Counted from the stretch's first letter, positions 34,973-45,687 are shown. The stretch: 64,000 nucleotides of DNA from Adhaeribacter pallidiroseus (GCF_003340495.1 NZ_QASA01000001.1:4588001-4652000), one strand, 5' to 3'. Made by a program: numbers and translations. Notes: generated by a model not told the origin, from the sequence alone.

Positions 34973-37156
34973 ATGATTAAACGATTACTATTTCTACTTT
35001 TTTTTTCGTGTTTTGCTGGGTTTGCAGGGGCTACGCATATAGTAGGGGGCGAATTTGAATTAGAACACCGTTCCGGCTCTAGTTACCGGCTTACCTTAAA
35101 TATGTACTTCGATAATGTTAACGGTAATCCGGGGGCATTGGACCAAGCTGTTGTTGCCAGTATTTTCGACAAGCGCACCAACTTTCTGATTCAAGAAGTA
35201 TACATGCCGCTTTCTGCCACTACTCCGGTTGCTTATACCTCAATTGTCTGCACCAGCGCCGCTTTAAGTACCAGCAAGTTAATTTACACCAGCACCATCC
35301 AATTAAGCGCTGATGTATACAACAGCTCCGCGGGTTATTATATAGTCTGGGAAAGATGTTGCCGCAATAACGTTATCTCCAATATTCAACGGCCGCAAGA
35401 TGCTGGTCAGGCTTTTTATATGGAGTTTCCGGCCGTTGTAAAAAACAATCAGCCTTTTATAAACTCATCGCCCAGATTGTTCCCGCCCCTCAGCGATTAT
35501 GCCTGCGTAAACGAATTGTTTTATTATGACTTTGGGGGCACCGATAGCGATAAAGATTCTTTGGTATACGAAATGGTAACACCCTTTAACGGCTTTAGCA
35601 CACCCGGTGAACCTTTGCCGCCTTTTCCGTCGCCGGGTCCTTACCCGATGGTTCGCTGGACCGCGGGTTTGGGCGTTAATAATCAAATTCCGGGAAACCC
35701 CAGTGTTTCCATCGATCGGTTTACGGGCCGGTTAATGGTGCAGCCCAGCCGTATAGGCTTGTTTGTGTTTGGGGTGCGTTGCAGCGAATACCGCGATCAG
35801 GTAAAAATTGGCGAAACCCGCCGCGACTTTCAATTACTGGTTTTAGACTGTCCGAAAAACGAAAAGCCCCAGATAACTGCCCGCGAACAAGGCAAAAAAT
35901 CTTTTTACCGCGAAGGAGACACCTTGCGGTTAACGCCTGGCAGCAATCGCTGCATTGATATTTTTATGACGGACCCGGATCCGGATGAGCCTCTTACTAT
36001 TTCTTACCGGCCCGTTAACTTCTCGCTTTCTGATCAGATTTTAAGTATTACCCAAGGTGTGGTGAACCGGGGAGGTTCCAGAGATTCTCTGCAAGCAACC
36101 GTTTGTTTTCCGGGGTGCCTCGATTCGCAAGGTAAATTATACTTACTAGATGTACTGGTGAAAGACAATGGTTGCAGCCTGCCCAAAGTAGATACCATTC
36201 GCCTGGCGGTAATTTCTGAACCTTTGCCCAACCAGCCTCCTGCCATTCGTACCACCGCCGCCGATACTATTATAAAAGCAAAAATGGGCGATATTTTAAA
36301 TTTTGATGTTATTGGCAGCGACCCCGATAACGAAGTAGTAGCGGTAAAGCTAAAACCCCGCAATTTTAATCAAGCTAGTCAAAAAATTACTTTTCCGGCC
36401 AAATCAGCAGCGGGCACTGTTACGGTTCCTTTCCACTGGGAAATTAATTGCGCCACGATGGGTCAGGAGAGCTATATACTCGATTTTGAAGCCACTACGC
36501 TGGTTTGCAATCAGCCGGTAACAAAAACTACTACCATAGAAGTCCGGCCGGAAAACCAAAACGGACCACCACAAATACGTACTTTTCTTGCCGGGCAAAC
36601 CATTACTATTCCTTACGGCAGTTCCGTAAACGATTCCATCTTTGGTTTAGACCCAGATGCCAATGCCATTGTTTTGTCCGCTACCGGCGATGGATTTAAC
36701 ATGGCCGATTACGGCATGCAGTTTACTCCGGCATCTGGCAATGGGGCAGCCCGTACTGCTTTTTCCTGGACACCAGATTGTAAATCATTAGACCGGGAAA
36801 TGTTTAAAGTAGATTTTTCGGTGCAGGAAAATGCTTGCCAGGCTTATCCGGCGGCCATTAAAAGTGTAACTTTTGTGATTGAACCCCAAAAACCAAGTAG
36901 TTTTACACCGGCTAATATCTTTACGCCCAACGGCGATGGGTTAAATGATTTTTTTGAAATGCCAAACTTACCACCGGATTATTGCGAAAGCGTTTTTGCG
37001 AGCATTGAAATATTTAACCGCTGGGGAAACCAGGTTTATACCAGTAATAACCGGGCATTTAAGTGGAATGGTCAGAATGCCACCGACGGTGTTTATTACT
37101 ATTTTATTAAATTCTCGAATAAAGAATACAAAGGTCACGTAACCTTGGTGCATTAA
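34973..37156 (+). CDS. Secreted gliding-motility-type protein with type IX secretion C-terminal domain
   Basis: A 727-residue secreted protein. A signal peptide (LLFLLFFSCFAGFAGA) precedes THIVGGEFELEHRSG, the common N-terminal start of large Cytophagales surface proteins. The middle has repeated Ig/PKD-like segments, including SDPDNEVVAVKL and GLDPDANAIVL, with Cys pairs. The end has the T9SS type B (CHU_C) domain: NIFTPNGDGLNDFFEMPNL, then SIEIFNRWGNQVYTS, then WNGQNATDGVYYYFIKF. That domain directs export by the type IX system and surface attachment. Function beyond surface exposure (adhesion is a guess) is not evident. Confidence 0.93.
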   Translation: MIKRLLFLLFFSCFAGFAGATHIVGGEFELEHRSGSSYRLTLNMYFDNVNGNPGALDQAVVASIFDKRTNFLIQEVYMPLSATTPVAYTSIVCTSAALSTSKLIYTSTIQLSADVYNSSAGYYIVWERCCRNNVISNIQRPQDAGQAFYMEFPAVVKNNQPFINSSPRLFPPLSDYACVNELFYYDFGGTDSDKDSLVYEMVTPFNGFSTPGEPLPPFPSPGPYPMVRWTAGLGVNNQIPGNPSVSIDRFTGRLMVQPSRIGLFVFGVRCSEYRDQVKIGETRRDFQLLVLDCPKNEKPQITAREQGKKSFYREGDTLRLTPGSNRCIDIFMTDPDPDEPLTISYRPVNFSLSDQILSITQGVVNRGGSRDSLQATVCFPGCLDSQGKLYLLDVLVKDNGCSLPKVDTIRLAVISEPLPNQPPAIRTTAADTIIKAKMGDILNFDVIGSDPDNEVVAVKLKPRNFNQASQKITFPAKSAAGTVTVPFHWEINCATMGQESYILDFEATTLVCNQPVTKTTTIEVRPENQNGPPQIRTFLAGQTITIPYGSSVNDSIFGLDPDANAIVLSATGDGFNMADYGMQFTPASGNGAARTAFSWTPDCKSLDREMFKVDFSVQENACQAYPAAIKSVTFVIEPQKPSSFTPANIFTPNGDGLNDFFEMPNLPPDYCESVFASIEIFNRWGNQVYTSNNRAFKWNGQNATDGVYYYFIKFSNKEYKGHVTLVH

Positions 37157-37461
37157 TAACCAGGTACCCTGAGCTTATACCCGATATCAAATGTTTTTTT
37201 TAAAATTTTAACCAGCTGCGACTTTAACTATTCTGGGGAGAAGCAATGATACCCGAAAGCTATTCGCCAGAGTAGCTCTCCGGCACCTTGCCAAGTCTTT
37301 AAAGAAAAATCATAGCTGGTAACAGAACTGTTGGCTCCCCTGAGAAAATACAATATATGGGTACCCATTCCCGATGGCTGCAAAGCCCGTTAAGGTTACC
37401 AGAAAGCCCAGAATTTAAATTAATTTAAAAAATGCGGGTTCCTGGTGGTTGTATTTAAATC
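37157..37461. other. Intergenic spacer with a degenerate open frame
   Basis: A 305-base stretch between convergent genes. It holds a 46-codon minus-strand frame (37228-37368). No strong terminator hairpin is visible. Confidence 0.45.
37228..37368 (-). CDS. Doubtful 46-codon frame in a spacer
   Basis: The minus strand reads MGTHILYFLRGANSSVTSYD and ends GYHCFSPE, from ATG 37368 to TAG 37228; the frame stays open about 20 codons further upstream. Base composition is GC-richer than the surrounding spacer and includes unusual runs of Ser and Trp. It lacks a ribosome site. It looks like a remnant or a dispersed element rather than an expressed gene. Confidence 0.25.
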   Translation of the reverse strand: MGTHILYFLRGANSSVTSYDFSLKTWQGAGELLWRIAFGYHCFSPE

Positions 37462-38097
37462 TTAATAATTAAAGAAAAGAAAAACCAGGTAAATACTTAC
37501 CCACAAAATATCCATGAAGTGCCAGTAAGTACACAACATATTTACCTGTTGCCGGCGGTACGGATTTCGAATAAATACCAAAGTACGAATAGGATTTAAG
37601 GAGGCGTGCAAAGTTTTCAGGAGAATATAAGCAAGATAAACAAAGCCACCGAGCAAATGCACACTGTGTAATGCCGAAATCAGGTAAATATACGTACCCG
37701 AACCACCCCCTTGGAAAGCAATGCCGTTCATCGCCATTTCGCGCCAACCAGCTATCTGCGACCACACAAATCCCATTCCGAGAATTAAAGTAGCCCACAA
37801 CGTTATTTTTAATTTTAGCAAATCATCTTTGCGGTAAAAATAAGGCGAACGGCTAACAACAAAGCTACTGCACAAAATCAGGATGGTACTAAAACTAAAA
37901 AACTTCGGAAAATGCCGGTTAATAGGCCCTTCTTCCAGCAAACGGGTTCGGATATACGCTACCATTAAAATTAAAAACAGCACCGACACCCCTACCATCA
38001 CTAAATACAGCATCATTAAAAAAGGATGTACCTTTTCTATGCGGGAAAAGGTAGAACTCTGGGAGGTGCCAATCGTGTTTTTTTTATCCGGTTCCAT
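37462..38097 (-). CDS. Heme-copper oxidase subunit III-like protein
   Basis: A 211-residue protein with five hydrophobic helices: LMMLYLVMVGVSVLFLILM, FFSFSTILILCSSFVV, LWATLILGMGFVWSQIAGW, SALHSVHLLGGFVYLAYILL and YWHFMDILWVSIYLVFLFFNY. The pairs SALHSVHLLGG and YWHFMDILW are typical of cytochrome c oxidase subunit III, which stabilises the catalytic subunit. No other oxidase subunit gene lies next to it, so this copy is an orphan. It may serve an oxidase encoded elsewhere or be a stray paralogue. Confidence 0.85.
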   Translation of the reverse strand: MEPDKKNTIGTSQSSTFSRIEKVHPFLMMLYLVMVGVSVLFLILMVAYIRTRLLEEGPINRHFPKFFSFSTILILCSSFVVSRSPYFYRKDDLLKLKITLWATLILGMGFVWSQIAGWREMAMNGIAFQGGGSGTYIYLISALHSVHLLGGFVYLAYILLKTLHASLNPIRTLVFIRNPYRRQQVNMLCTYWHFMDILWVSIYLVFLFFNY

Positions 38098-38590
38098 AAA
38101 TGCCTCACTTCCATTGGTAGTAGCTAAACATAACCCAAAAGGCTAGAATAAACGCTTACGGCCTTACTACCAGACAAATTACTAAATAAACGTTAAAAAC
38201 GAGCGATTTGCTCTTACTGTTTTACTAAAAAAAGGCTGCTTCTATAGGTTTTATGTACGCTACAGAGTTATTTAATAGGTAACGTTGGTATAACAAAAAA
38301 CCACTCCTTATGGCTCCGGTTTTTTAAATATTTTTAAAAAAGATTTGCTTTATTTCATCAGACCGTTGCGGAAGCAAGTAGAATTTTCAGAAAAAAGCAT
38401 CGGGTAAGTCTATCTTTTAAAGCGGCAAATTTTTAAGTATGCCCATAACTTTCTGCTGGTTAGCCCTTGTTTTTAACTTATTTCTTCTGTTTCTACTCTC
38501 AACTTAGTAAATTTGTTTACGTGCTTACTTCAGTAATTTTTAAAAAACGTAAGCCGTATCGTACAACTTCACCACTTTATTCTTTTACTC

Positions 38591-39082
38591 ATGAAACCAG
38601 CACTCTTTCTGTTTGCCCTCCTGTTTAGTGCTTCCGGCTGCCTGCTACCGGCTACGGCCCAAATAACTAGTCCGGTTAAAGATAAAACCGCCCAATTAAA
38701 ACAATTTGGCCGACCGGTTTCGGCTACCACGGTTATTCCTGCGGCGCAATTACCTTTGGTTTTAGCCGGCAAAGATTCGGTACAAGCCAAAGTAGCCGGC
38801 GTGGTGCAAGACGTATGCCAGGTGAAAGGTTGTTGGATGGACGTGAAATTAACCAACGATACCCGCATGAAAGTACGCTTCCGGGATTACGGCTTTTTTG
38901 TACCTAAAAATTTAAACGGGAAAGAAGTAGTATTTGAAGGCACCGCTTACCAGGAAGTTATTTCGGTAGCCGACCAGCAGCATTATATGAAAGATGCCGG
39001 CAAATCACCCGCCGAAATAAAAGCCATTGTTCAACCTAAAAAAGAAATAACCTTTGTGGCCGATGGCGTACAAGTAAGATAA
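38591..39082 (+). CDS. DUF4920-family secreted protein
   Basis: A 163-residue protein with a signal peptide (FLFALLFSASGCLLPATA). The mature part carries KVAGVVQDVCQVKGCWMDVKL, where the CxxxGCW motif defines DUF4920, then KVRFRDYGFFVPKNLNGKEVVFEG. The two Cys could bind metal (copper is an attractive guess) but the sequence only shows conservation of the motif. A TAAATTTG element lies about 75 bases upstream and a hairpin terminator follows the stop. Confidence 0.88.
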   Translation: MKPALFLFALLFSASGCLLPATAQITSPVKDKTAQLKQFGRPVSATTVIPAAQLPLVLAGKDSVQAKVAGVVQDVCQVKGCWMDVKLTNDTRMKVRFRDYGFFVPKNLNGKEVVFEGTAYQEVISVADQQHYMKDAGKSPAEIKAIVQPKKEITFVADGVQVR

Positions 39083-39108
39083 ACTTTATCAAAAAAGCCT
39101 TATACCCG

Positions 39109-39133
39109 AAAGCTACCGGAAGGTAGCTTTTTT
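39109..39133 (+). terminator. Terminator of the DUF4920 gene
   Basis: AAAGCTACC at 39109-39117 pairs with GGTAGCTTT at 39122-39130, followed by more T. It lies 27 bases past the stop and ends transcription before ligA. Confidence 0.8.
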
Positions 39134-39178
39134 AATTTTTGGATGTTCCGGTTGCTAAAATAAACGTAGGATGTGTAG

Positions 39179-41215
<2,037 letters not shown>

Positions 41216-41278
41216 TTAAAACTACTTTTCAATCAATTAATTCATGAATTGGCAAGTTGTTAATAATATTTGGCGCAA

Positions 41279-41671
41279 ATGGACCTAAAATTAGAAGCTA
41301 AAGTTATCAGGCGGTTTATTGTTGATAAAAAACATGAAAGGTATCTTACATTTATTCAGGCAGAAAAAAACAGACATAAATTTATCAATGAATTAGCACA
41401 CTTCAGTTCTCAGCTTAAAAACTTTGAAGAAATCAAAGGTAATGAGATGCATGTATTGGAAGAGAAACTGAAAAATTTAAAAAAGTTAACCAATTGTTAT
41501 GTAATTTCAGAAAACAGGGAAATTGATGCCAGAAGAATGGAAGTGCCATTAGCTTTAGCAAAGGTGATTGGCTATGGTTCAGGAACTTTATTAGTATTTG
41601 GAGATGCAAATATAGTATATTATGAAGGAGAAGGACCAAGTGACCGATGGATAAGCAAACATGTAGAATAA
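41279..41671 (+). CDS. AT-rich hypothetical protein, 130 residues
   Basis: A soluble basic protein starting MDLKLEAKVIRRFIVDKKHE from ATG 41279; the open frame could also start at TTG 41270, but the ATG is preferable. It contains many Lys, Asn, Glu and Phe and an aromatic-poor C-terminus (GEGPSDRWISKHVE). Its codon use is visibly AT-richer than ligA and dapA on either side, which suggests recent transfer. No known domain recognised. Confidence 0.7.
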   Translation: MDLKLEAKVIRRFIVDKKHERYLTFIQAEKNRHKFINELAHFSSQLKNFEEIKGNEMHVLEEKLKNLKKLTNCYVISENREIDARRMEVPLALAKVIGYGSGTLLVFGDANIVYYEGEGPSDRWISKHVE

Positions 41672-41789
41672 ACAACTTTTCCGGCAATATTATTAAACTA
41701 CAACATAAACTAATAGCCTGGAGTAAGTAGTTTTTAATCCAGTATCAGCCAGTTTTATTGGTTAAAGTTAATCCCGTAGGATTTTCTGT

Positions 41790-41820
41790 TTTGATATTTT
41801 TAAGGCTCTATGTACTTTTG
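41790..41820 (+). promoter_or_regulatory. Consensus Bacteroidota promoter for dapA
   Basis: TTTG at 41790-41793, exactly 19 bases, then TACTTTTG at 41813-41820: a full match to TTTG-N19-TAnnTTTG. It ends 48 bases before the dapA ATG. Confidence 0.75.
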
Positions 41821-41868
41821 AAGGATGAAGCTTTGAGCAAAACAGCTTCTTTCTTCAAAATTTAAAGC

Positions 41869-42732
41869 ATGAAAAGTTTACGCGGCACCGGAGTAGCGCT
41901 TATTACCCCCTTCACCCAGGACTTAGCCGTTGATTACGAAAGTTTAAGAAAGCTGCTTCACTTTAACTTAGAAGCCGGTGTAAACTATTTGGTGGTAAAC
42001 GGTACCACCGCCGAGTCGCCCACCCTGACGGATACCGAGAAGATAGATATTCTAACTTTTGTGAAAGAGTTTACAGCCGGTAAAGTGCCCGTTGTTTTTG
42101 GTATTGGTGGCAATAGCACCCAACAAGTTCTGGAAATTATTAAGCAAACTGATTTTACCGGAGTAGCCGCTATTCTTTCGGTAAGTCCTTACTACAATAA
42201 ACCTTCGCAACAAGGGCTTTACCAACATTATCTGGAAATAGCGAATGCTTGCCCGGTACCGGTTATTTTGTACAATGTACCGGGCCGCACGGCCAGTAAC
42301 TTAACCGCCGAAACCACGCTTAAATTAGCAAAGCACCCCAACATCATCGGCACCAAAGAAGCTTCGGGCAACCTGGAACAATGCCTGCAAATTGTAAAGT
42401 ACAAACCCGCAGGTTTTATGCTGATCAGTGGGGATGATATGCTTACCGTACCTTTGATTTCGGTGGGGGCCGAGGGAGTAATTTCGGTACTGGCTAATGC
42501 GTTTCCGGAAAAATATTGCCAGATGGTACAACTGGCTCTGGATAACAATTTTCAGGAAGCCACGAAAATCCTGCTCGATTTTGTAGACATTAACCCCTTA
42601 ATGTACGAAGAAAGCAATCCGGTAGGTGTTAAAGCAGTGTTGGAAATGTTAGGGATAGCCCGCCCGTTTGTGCGGTTACCTTTAATGGAAGCCAGTATGG
42701 CTTTAAAAACCAAGCTGCAAAAATTATTGTAA
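41869..42732 (+). CDS. dapA: 4-hydroxy-tetrahydrodipicolinate synthase
   Basis: A 287-residue enzyme that condenses pyruvate with aspartate semialdehyde in lysine and diaminopimelate synthesis. It shows GTGVALITPFTQD, NGTTAESPTLT (pyruvate-binding Thr-Thr), PVILYNVPGRTASN with the proton-relay Tyr, and IIGTKEASGNLEQ with the Schiff-base Lys near residue 164. Length is as expected. It is monocistronic, with a perfect promoter upstream and a 17-bp-stem terminator downstream. Confidence 0.97.
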   Translation: MKSLRGTGVALITPFTQDLAVDYESLRKLLHFNLEAGVNYLVVNGTTAESPTLTDTEKIDILTFVKEFTAGKVPVVFGIGGNSTQQVLEIIKQTDFTGVAAILSVSPYYNKPSQQGLYQHYLEIANACPVPVILYNVPGRTASNLTAETTLKLAKHPNIIGTKEASGNLEQCLQIVKYKPAGFMLISGDDMLTVPLISVGAEGVISVLANAFPEKYCQMVQLALDNNFQEATKILLDFVDINPLMYEESNPVGVKAVLEMLGIARPFVRLPLMEASMALKTKLQKLL

Positions 42733-42766
42733 CGAGCTAATTTTTTAAATTTTTCACTCATCTGCT

Positions 42767-42808
42767 CATAAGAAAGCCCGGTTATTAATTCAACCGGGCT
42801 TTCTTATG
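42767..42808. terminator. Terminator of dapA with a 17-bp perfect stem
   Basis: The arm 42767-42783 (core AAAGCCCGGTT) is the exact reverse complement of 42792-42808 (core AACCGGGCTTT), loop 8 bases. It lies 34 bases past the dapA stop; a bidirectional role is possible. Confidence 0.85.
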
Positions 42809-42843
42809 TAAGTTATTGCTCATCAATTTCACGTATGTAACTG

Positions 42844-42904
42844 GCGCAAGTGTTAAGCGGAGCGCCACTTGTGCCTTCGTACAGGTGTCAGTCTCCTGAC
42901 TGAC
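42844..42904 (+). repeat. Left copy of a 61-base inverted repeat
   Basis: The sequence from GCGCAAGTGTT to GTCTCCTGACTGAC pairs with the reverse complement of 43716-43776; about 51 of 61 positions agree by eye, the last 19 exactly. Each copy can also fold on itself (CAAGTG/CACTTG and GTCAGT/ACTGAC). Confidence 0.85.
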
Positions 42905-43141
42905 GAATTTTTGTAGGCAGAAGTCTGTTATTCTTTCAATTATTCCATTGGATTAAAACTGCTGAATTGAGTGGGTGATGCTTATTACAACCGTTTCGTA
43001 GTGGCTTTTGGCAATTCTTGAAGCACTTTCCTGGTTATCTAAAATGCAATTGATTAATAGCTAAAAGGCTTGAACTTACCACTCTCCCAATCATGAGCTG
43101 TATGCAATATTGTACAAGTATTTCTTTAAACTTTTTACAAA

Positions 43142-43594
43142 TTAAGTGCAATATTCGCCATCCCAAGGCTCACTAAAAGCAATTGTCGAACTGGGTTGTA
43201 GCTCAATCATTTGACATTCATCATTTGGAATTAATCCAAATGCAATCCCATCTATTTCTGTTTTAAATGGTTTCACTTCGATATTTTTAAATTTAAACCT
43301 TCCTAATTCAGATATCGATCCTTCAAGCAGTTCATTGGTTCTGTGCGGTTGAATTTCACTTGTTTTTCCGGCACATTTGTACTTTGTCTCTATATGATTT
43401 CCTTTGTTGTCAAAAAGGTAAACCAATGCGTATTCAAGTCTTTCATTTTCCCAATTATTATTTGTAAAACCATTGGGAAACACAAAAGTATCATAACCAA
43501 AAAAAAGTAGTCCACTTTCTGTCTCTCCTAAATAATGTGTATGATAATCCTCTTCACGCATTATCGGTATTAAGTCTGGATACCAATTACTCAT
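43142..43594 (-). CDS. AT-rich hypothetical protein inside the inverted repeats
   Basis: A 150-residue soluble protein, MSNWYPDLIPIMREEDYHTH at the start and FSEPWDGEYCT at the end. It is acidic, rich in aromatic residues, and has no signal peptide or membrane helix. Its base composition is much more AT-rich than the dapA and Fe-S protein genes around it, and it is the only gene between the two 61-base inverted repeats. It resembles small immunity-like or phage-accessory proteins in size and mood, but no motif supports any function. Confidence 0.72.
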   Translation of the reverse strand: MSNWYPDLIPIMREEDYHTHYLGETESGLLFFGYDTFVFPNGFTNNNWENERLEYALVYLFDNKGNHIETKYKCAGKTSEIQPHRTNELLEGSISELGRFKFKNIEVKPFKTEIDGIAFGLIPNDECQMIELQPSSTIAFSEPWDGEYCT

Positions 43595-43715
43595 ATGCTA
43601 ATCCTAAATATGTACGACTTATTAACAGAGCCAAGTAGTAATTGGCAGTTACTTTTACTAAGTAGTCTGCTAAGTCTAAGGTGAACTGTCCATCCATTGA
43701 TGATACTTCAAGGCC

Positions 43716-43776
43716 GTCAGTCAGGAGACTGACATTTGTTCCTAAGCCCAAGTGACGCTGCGCTGAACACTTGCGC
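43716..43776 (-). repeat. Right copy of the 61-base inverted repeat
   Basis: Reverse complement of 42844-42904 with about 10 differences by eye. The first 19 bases (GTCAGTCAGGAGACTGACA) are identical to the left copy's complement; the outer end is GCGC on both sides. Confidence 0.85.
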
Positions 43777-43819
43777 TAGTGAAAGACTTATCACTCACTT
43801 ACTAGTAAATTATTACTTA

Positions 43820-43852
43820 AACAACGAACAACTAATAACCACCAACTACTTA
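43820..43852 (+). repeat. Dispersed 33-base repeat, copy 2
   Basis: Same orientation as 20071-20103 and 31 of 33 bases identical (beginning AACAACGAACAACTAA). It abuts the stop codon of the Fe-S protein gene at 43854. Confidence 0.7.
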
Positions 43853-43853
43853 A

Positions 43854-44591
43854 CTACCAACCACTAGCCAGTACATCGGCAATGTGCATGGTTTTAATGG
43901 GCTTGTTGTTACGTTGAATATAGCCATCCAGGTGCATTAAACAACTGGTATCGGTGGATACAATGTAATTAGCGCCGGTGCTTAAGGCATTTTCTACTTT
44001 TTGTTCGGCCATGGCCACCGATATCGATTCAAATTTAACCGCGAATGTACCGCCGAAGCCACAGCAAGTGTCGGTATCGGGCATCTCGAGCAACTGTAAA
44101 CCCGTAACGTTCTGCAGTAGCCGGCGGGGCGCTTCTTTAATGCCGCATTCCCGCAAGGCACTGCACGAATCGTGGTAGGTAATGGTGCCATCCAGACGGG
44201 CGCCCGGCACGGTATCAATCAACAACACATCCACCAGAAACTCGGTAAATTCAAACACCTTCCGTTCCATGTTGCGGTAATTAATAAACTTAGACGTAGT
44301 TACGAACATATCGGTGTACGCATTACGCACCATACCTACACAAGAAGCCGAGGGGCTTACTATATAATCGGAACCTTCGGCAGAGAAATCATCCAGAAAT
44401 TTATGCGCTACCTGGCAACTTTCGTCTAAAAAGCCAGCATTATAAGCGGGCTGACCGCAACAGGTCTGGTTGGCGTTATAACGTACTTCGCACCCTACCC
44501 TTTCCAGAACTTTTACCATGTTCAAGCCGGTTTCCGGGTACAATTGGTCTACAAAACAAGGAATAAAAATATCAACAACGGGTTTCGCCAT
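43854..44591 (-). CDS. (Fe-S)-binding CCG-domain protein, LutA-like
   Basis: A 245-residue protein with two CCG domains: TCCGQPAYN (about residue 44-52) in the first and DTCCGFGGTFAVKFESISVAM in the second, plus a Cys in SASCVGMVRN. This is the LutA/GlcF-type Fe-S subunit used in lactate and glycolate oxidation or heterodisulfide reductase-like steps. LutB and LutC are not in the window. It starts 3 bases after the stop of the HMG-CoA-lyase-like gene, so the two are co-transcribed, though they do not form a known pair. Family call good; substrate open. Confidence 0.87.
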   Translation of the reverse strand: MAKPVVDIFIPCFVDQLYPETGLNMVKVLERVGCEVRYNANQTCCGQPAYNAGFLDESCQVAHKFLDDFSAEGSDYIVSPSASCVGMVRNAYTDMFVTTSKFINYRNMERKVFEFTEFLVDVLLIDTVPGARLDGTITYHDSCSALRECGIKEAPRRLLQNVTGLQLLEMPDTDTCCGFGGTFAVKFESISVAMAEQKVENALSTGANYIVSTDTSCLMHLDGYIQRNNKPIKTMHIADVLASGW

Positions 44592-44594
44592 ATT

Positions 44595-45443
44595 TCAGGA
44601 AGTAAAAACAGTTTCGGCCAGGGTCCATGCCGACCGAAATGCTTGCTTATTAATTTTCAAAGGTACAGCATTATTTTCGAAATATGCCACCAAATTTTCG
44701 GTTGCCAGGTTGCCGGTCAGCTCATCAGTAGCCAAGGGGCAGCCGCCAAATCCTCTTAAGGCCCCATCAAAACGGGTACAGCCGCCCGCCACAGCCGCAG
44801 CTACTTTCGCCTGCCAATTACGTGGTTGCACGTGCAGGTGCGCCCCAAACTCCACCTGCGGGAAAGTTGGGATTAAATAAGTAAAAAGTTGTTGAATATC
44901 GAGCAGTTGGGCCAAGCCCACCGTATCGGATAAAGAAATAATGGAAACGTTTAAAGTTACTAATCGCTGCACAAACTCCAAGACTATGTCGGTGCTCCAG
45001 GGTTCCTGGTACGGGTTGCCAAAGCCCATGGATAAGTAAGTAACCAAAGTCTTATTTTGCTGGTAACATAAATCCTGAATCCGGGCAATATCCTGAAAAG
45101 CCTCTGCAATAGATTTGTGGGTATTGCGCTGTTGAAAAATTTCGGACAAAGACAAAGGATAGCCGATAAAAGAGATTTTTTCCTGGGCCAGGGCTTGTTC
45201 GGCCCCTCGGACATTGGCCACAATGGCTAATAAGCGGGTAGTGGTGGCGCTCATATCCAAAGCAGCTAAAACCTGCGGCGTATCGGCCAATTGCGGAATA
45301 GCTTTCGGCGAAACGTAACTCCCAAAATCTAAAGTATCAAAACCTACTGCCAGCAGTTGCTGCAAATAGCTTATTTTTAAAGCCGTAGGTACCTGATGCG
45401 GAAACCCTTGCATGGCATCACGCGGGCATTCAATTAATTTCAT
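44595..45443 (-). CDS. HMG-CoA-lyase-family protein
   Basis: A 282-residue TIM-barrel enzyme. Its start ECPRDAMQGFPHQVPTALK corresponds to the GPRDGLQN region of HMG-CoA lyase, with Ala-Met in place of Gly-Leu. The catalytic loop ALRGFGGCPLATDELTGN near residue 225-245 carries the active-site Cys. The enzyme would split 3-hydroxy-3-methylglutaryl-CoA into acetoacetate and acetyl-CoA, as in leucine breakdown; homologues acting on other 3-hydroxyacyl-CoAs are possible. It is the first gene of a two-gene unit with the Fe-S protein downstream. Confidence 0.85.
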   Translation of the reverse strand: MKLIECPRDAMQGFPHQVPTALKISYLQQLLAVGFDTLDFGSYVSPKAIPQLADTPQVLAALDMSATTTRLLAIVANVRGAEQALAQEKISFIGYPLSLSEIFQQRNTHKSIAEAFQDIARIQDLCYQQNKTLVTYLSMGFGNPYQEPWSTDIVLEFVQRLVTLNVSIISLSDTVGLAQLLDIQQLFTYLIPTFPQVEFGAHLHVQPRNWQAKVAAAVAGGCTRFDGALRGFGGCPLATDELTGNLATENLVAYFENNAVPLKINKQAFRSAWTLAETVFTS

Positions 45444-45679
45444 GGGGGTGCGTTAGACAAGTAAGTTACTACAAAGTCAGGTTTCGGGCAAATAGCTTAA
45501 CTTAAACTACCAGCCTATTTTTTAAATTTTAACTCTTGTTGAGTCTGCAAAGTAGCCTGTTAGCACAGTCTTTATCTTATTAGAAGCGTTGGCAAAACGG
45601 CCATTTAACAAATCTTCCAGACAACTGCCAAACGCTTAGATTACCCGTTGTACTTTAAATTATTTAAAAATCCATTTAT

Positions 45680-45687
45680 TATCTTTG
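45680..45687 (+). promoter_or_regulatory. Candidate -7 element for the Ppx/GppA gene
   Basis: TATCTTTG matches TAnnTTTG and ends 33 bases before the TTG start codon at 45721. No TTTG was found 19-20 bases upstream, so the match is partial. Confidence 0.4.

Larger units (their letters stand above)
42733..43141. other. Spacer with terminator and left inverted repeat
   Basis: A 409-base stretch holding the dapA terminator (42767-42808), the left 61-base inverted repeat (42844-42904) and about 240 AT-rich bases leading to the minus-strand gene at 43142. No further ORF or RNA gene recognised. Confidence 0.6.

Noticed and set aside
37240-37420. Possible TPP- or SAM-type riboswitch suggested by a CTGAGA and GGGGAG pattern
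   Set aside because: The remaining conserved core segments are missing and no target gene follows on the right strand.
38295-38325. AAAAAACC/GGTTTTTT hairpin upstream of the DUF4920 gene
   Set aside because: Stem is mostly A/T with only two G-C pairs and no gene it would end.
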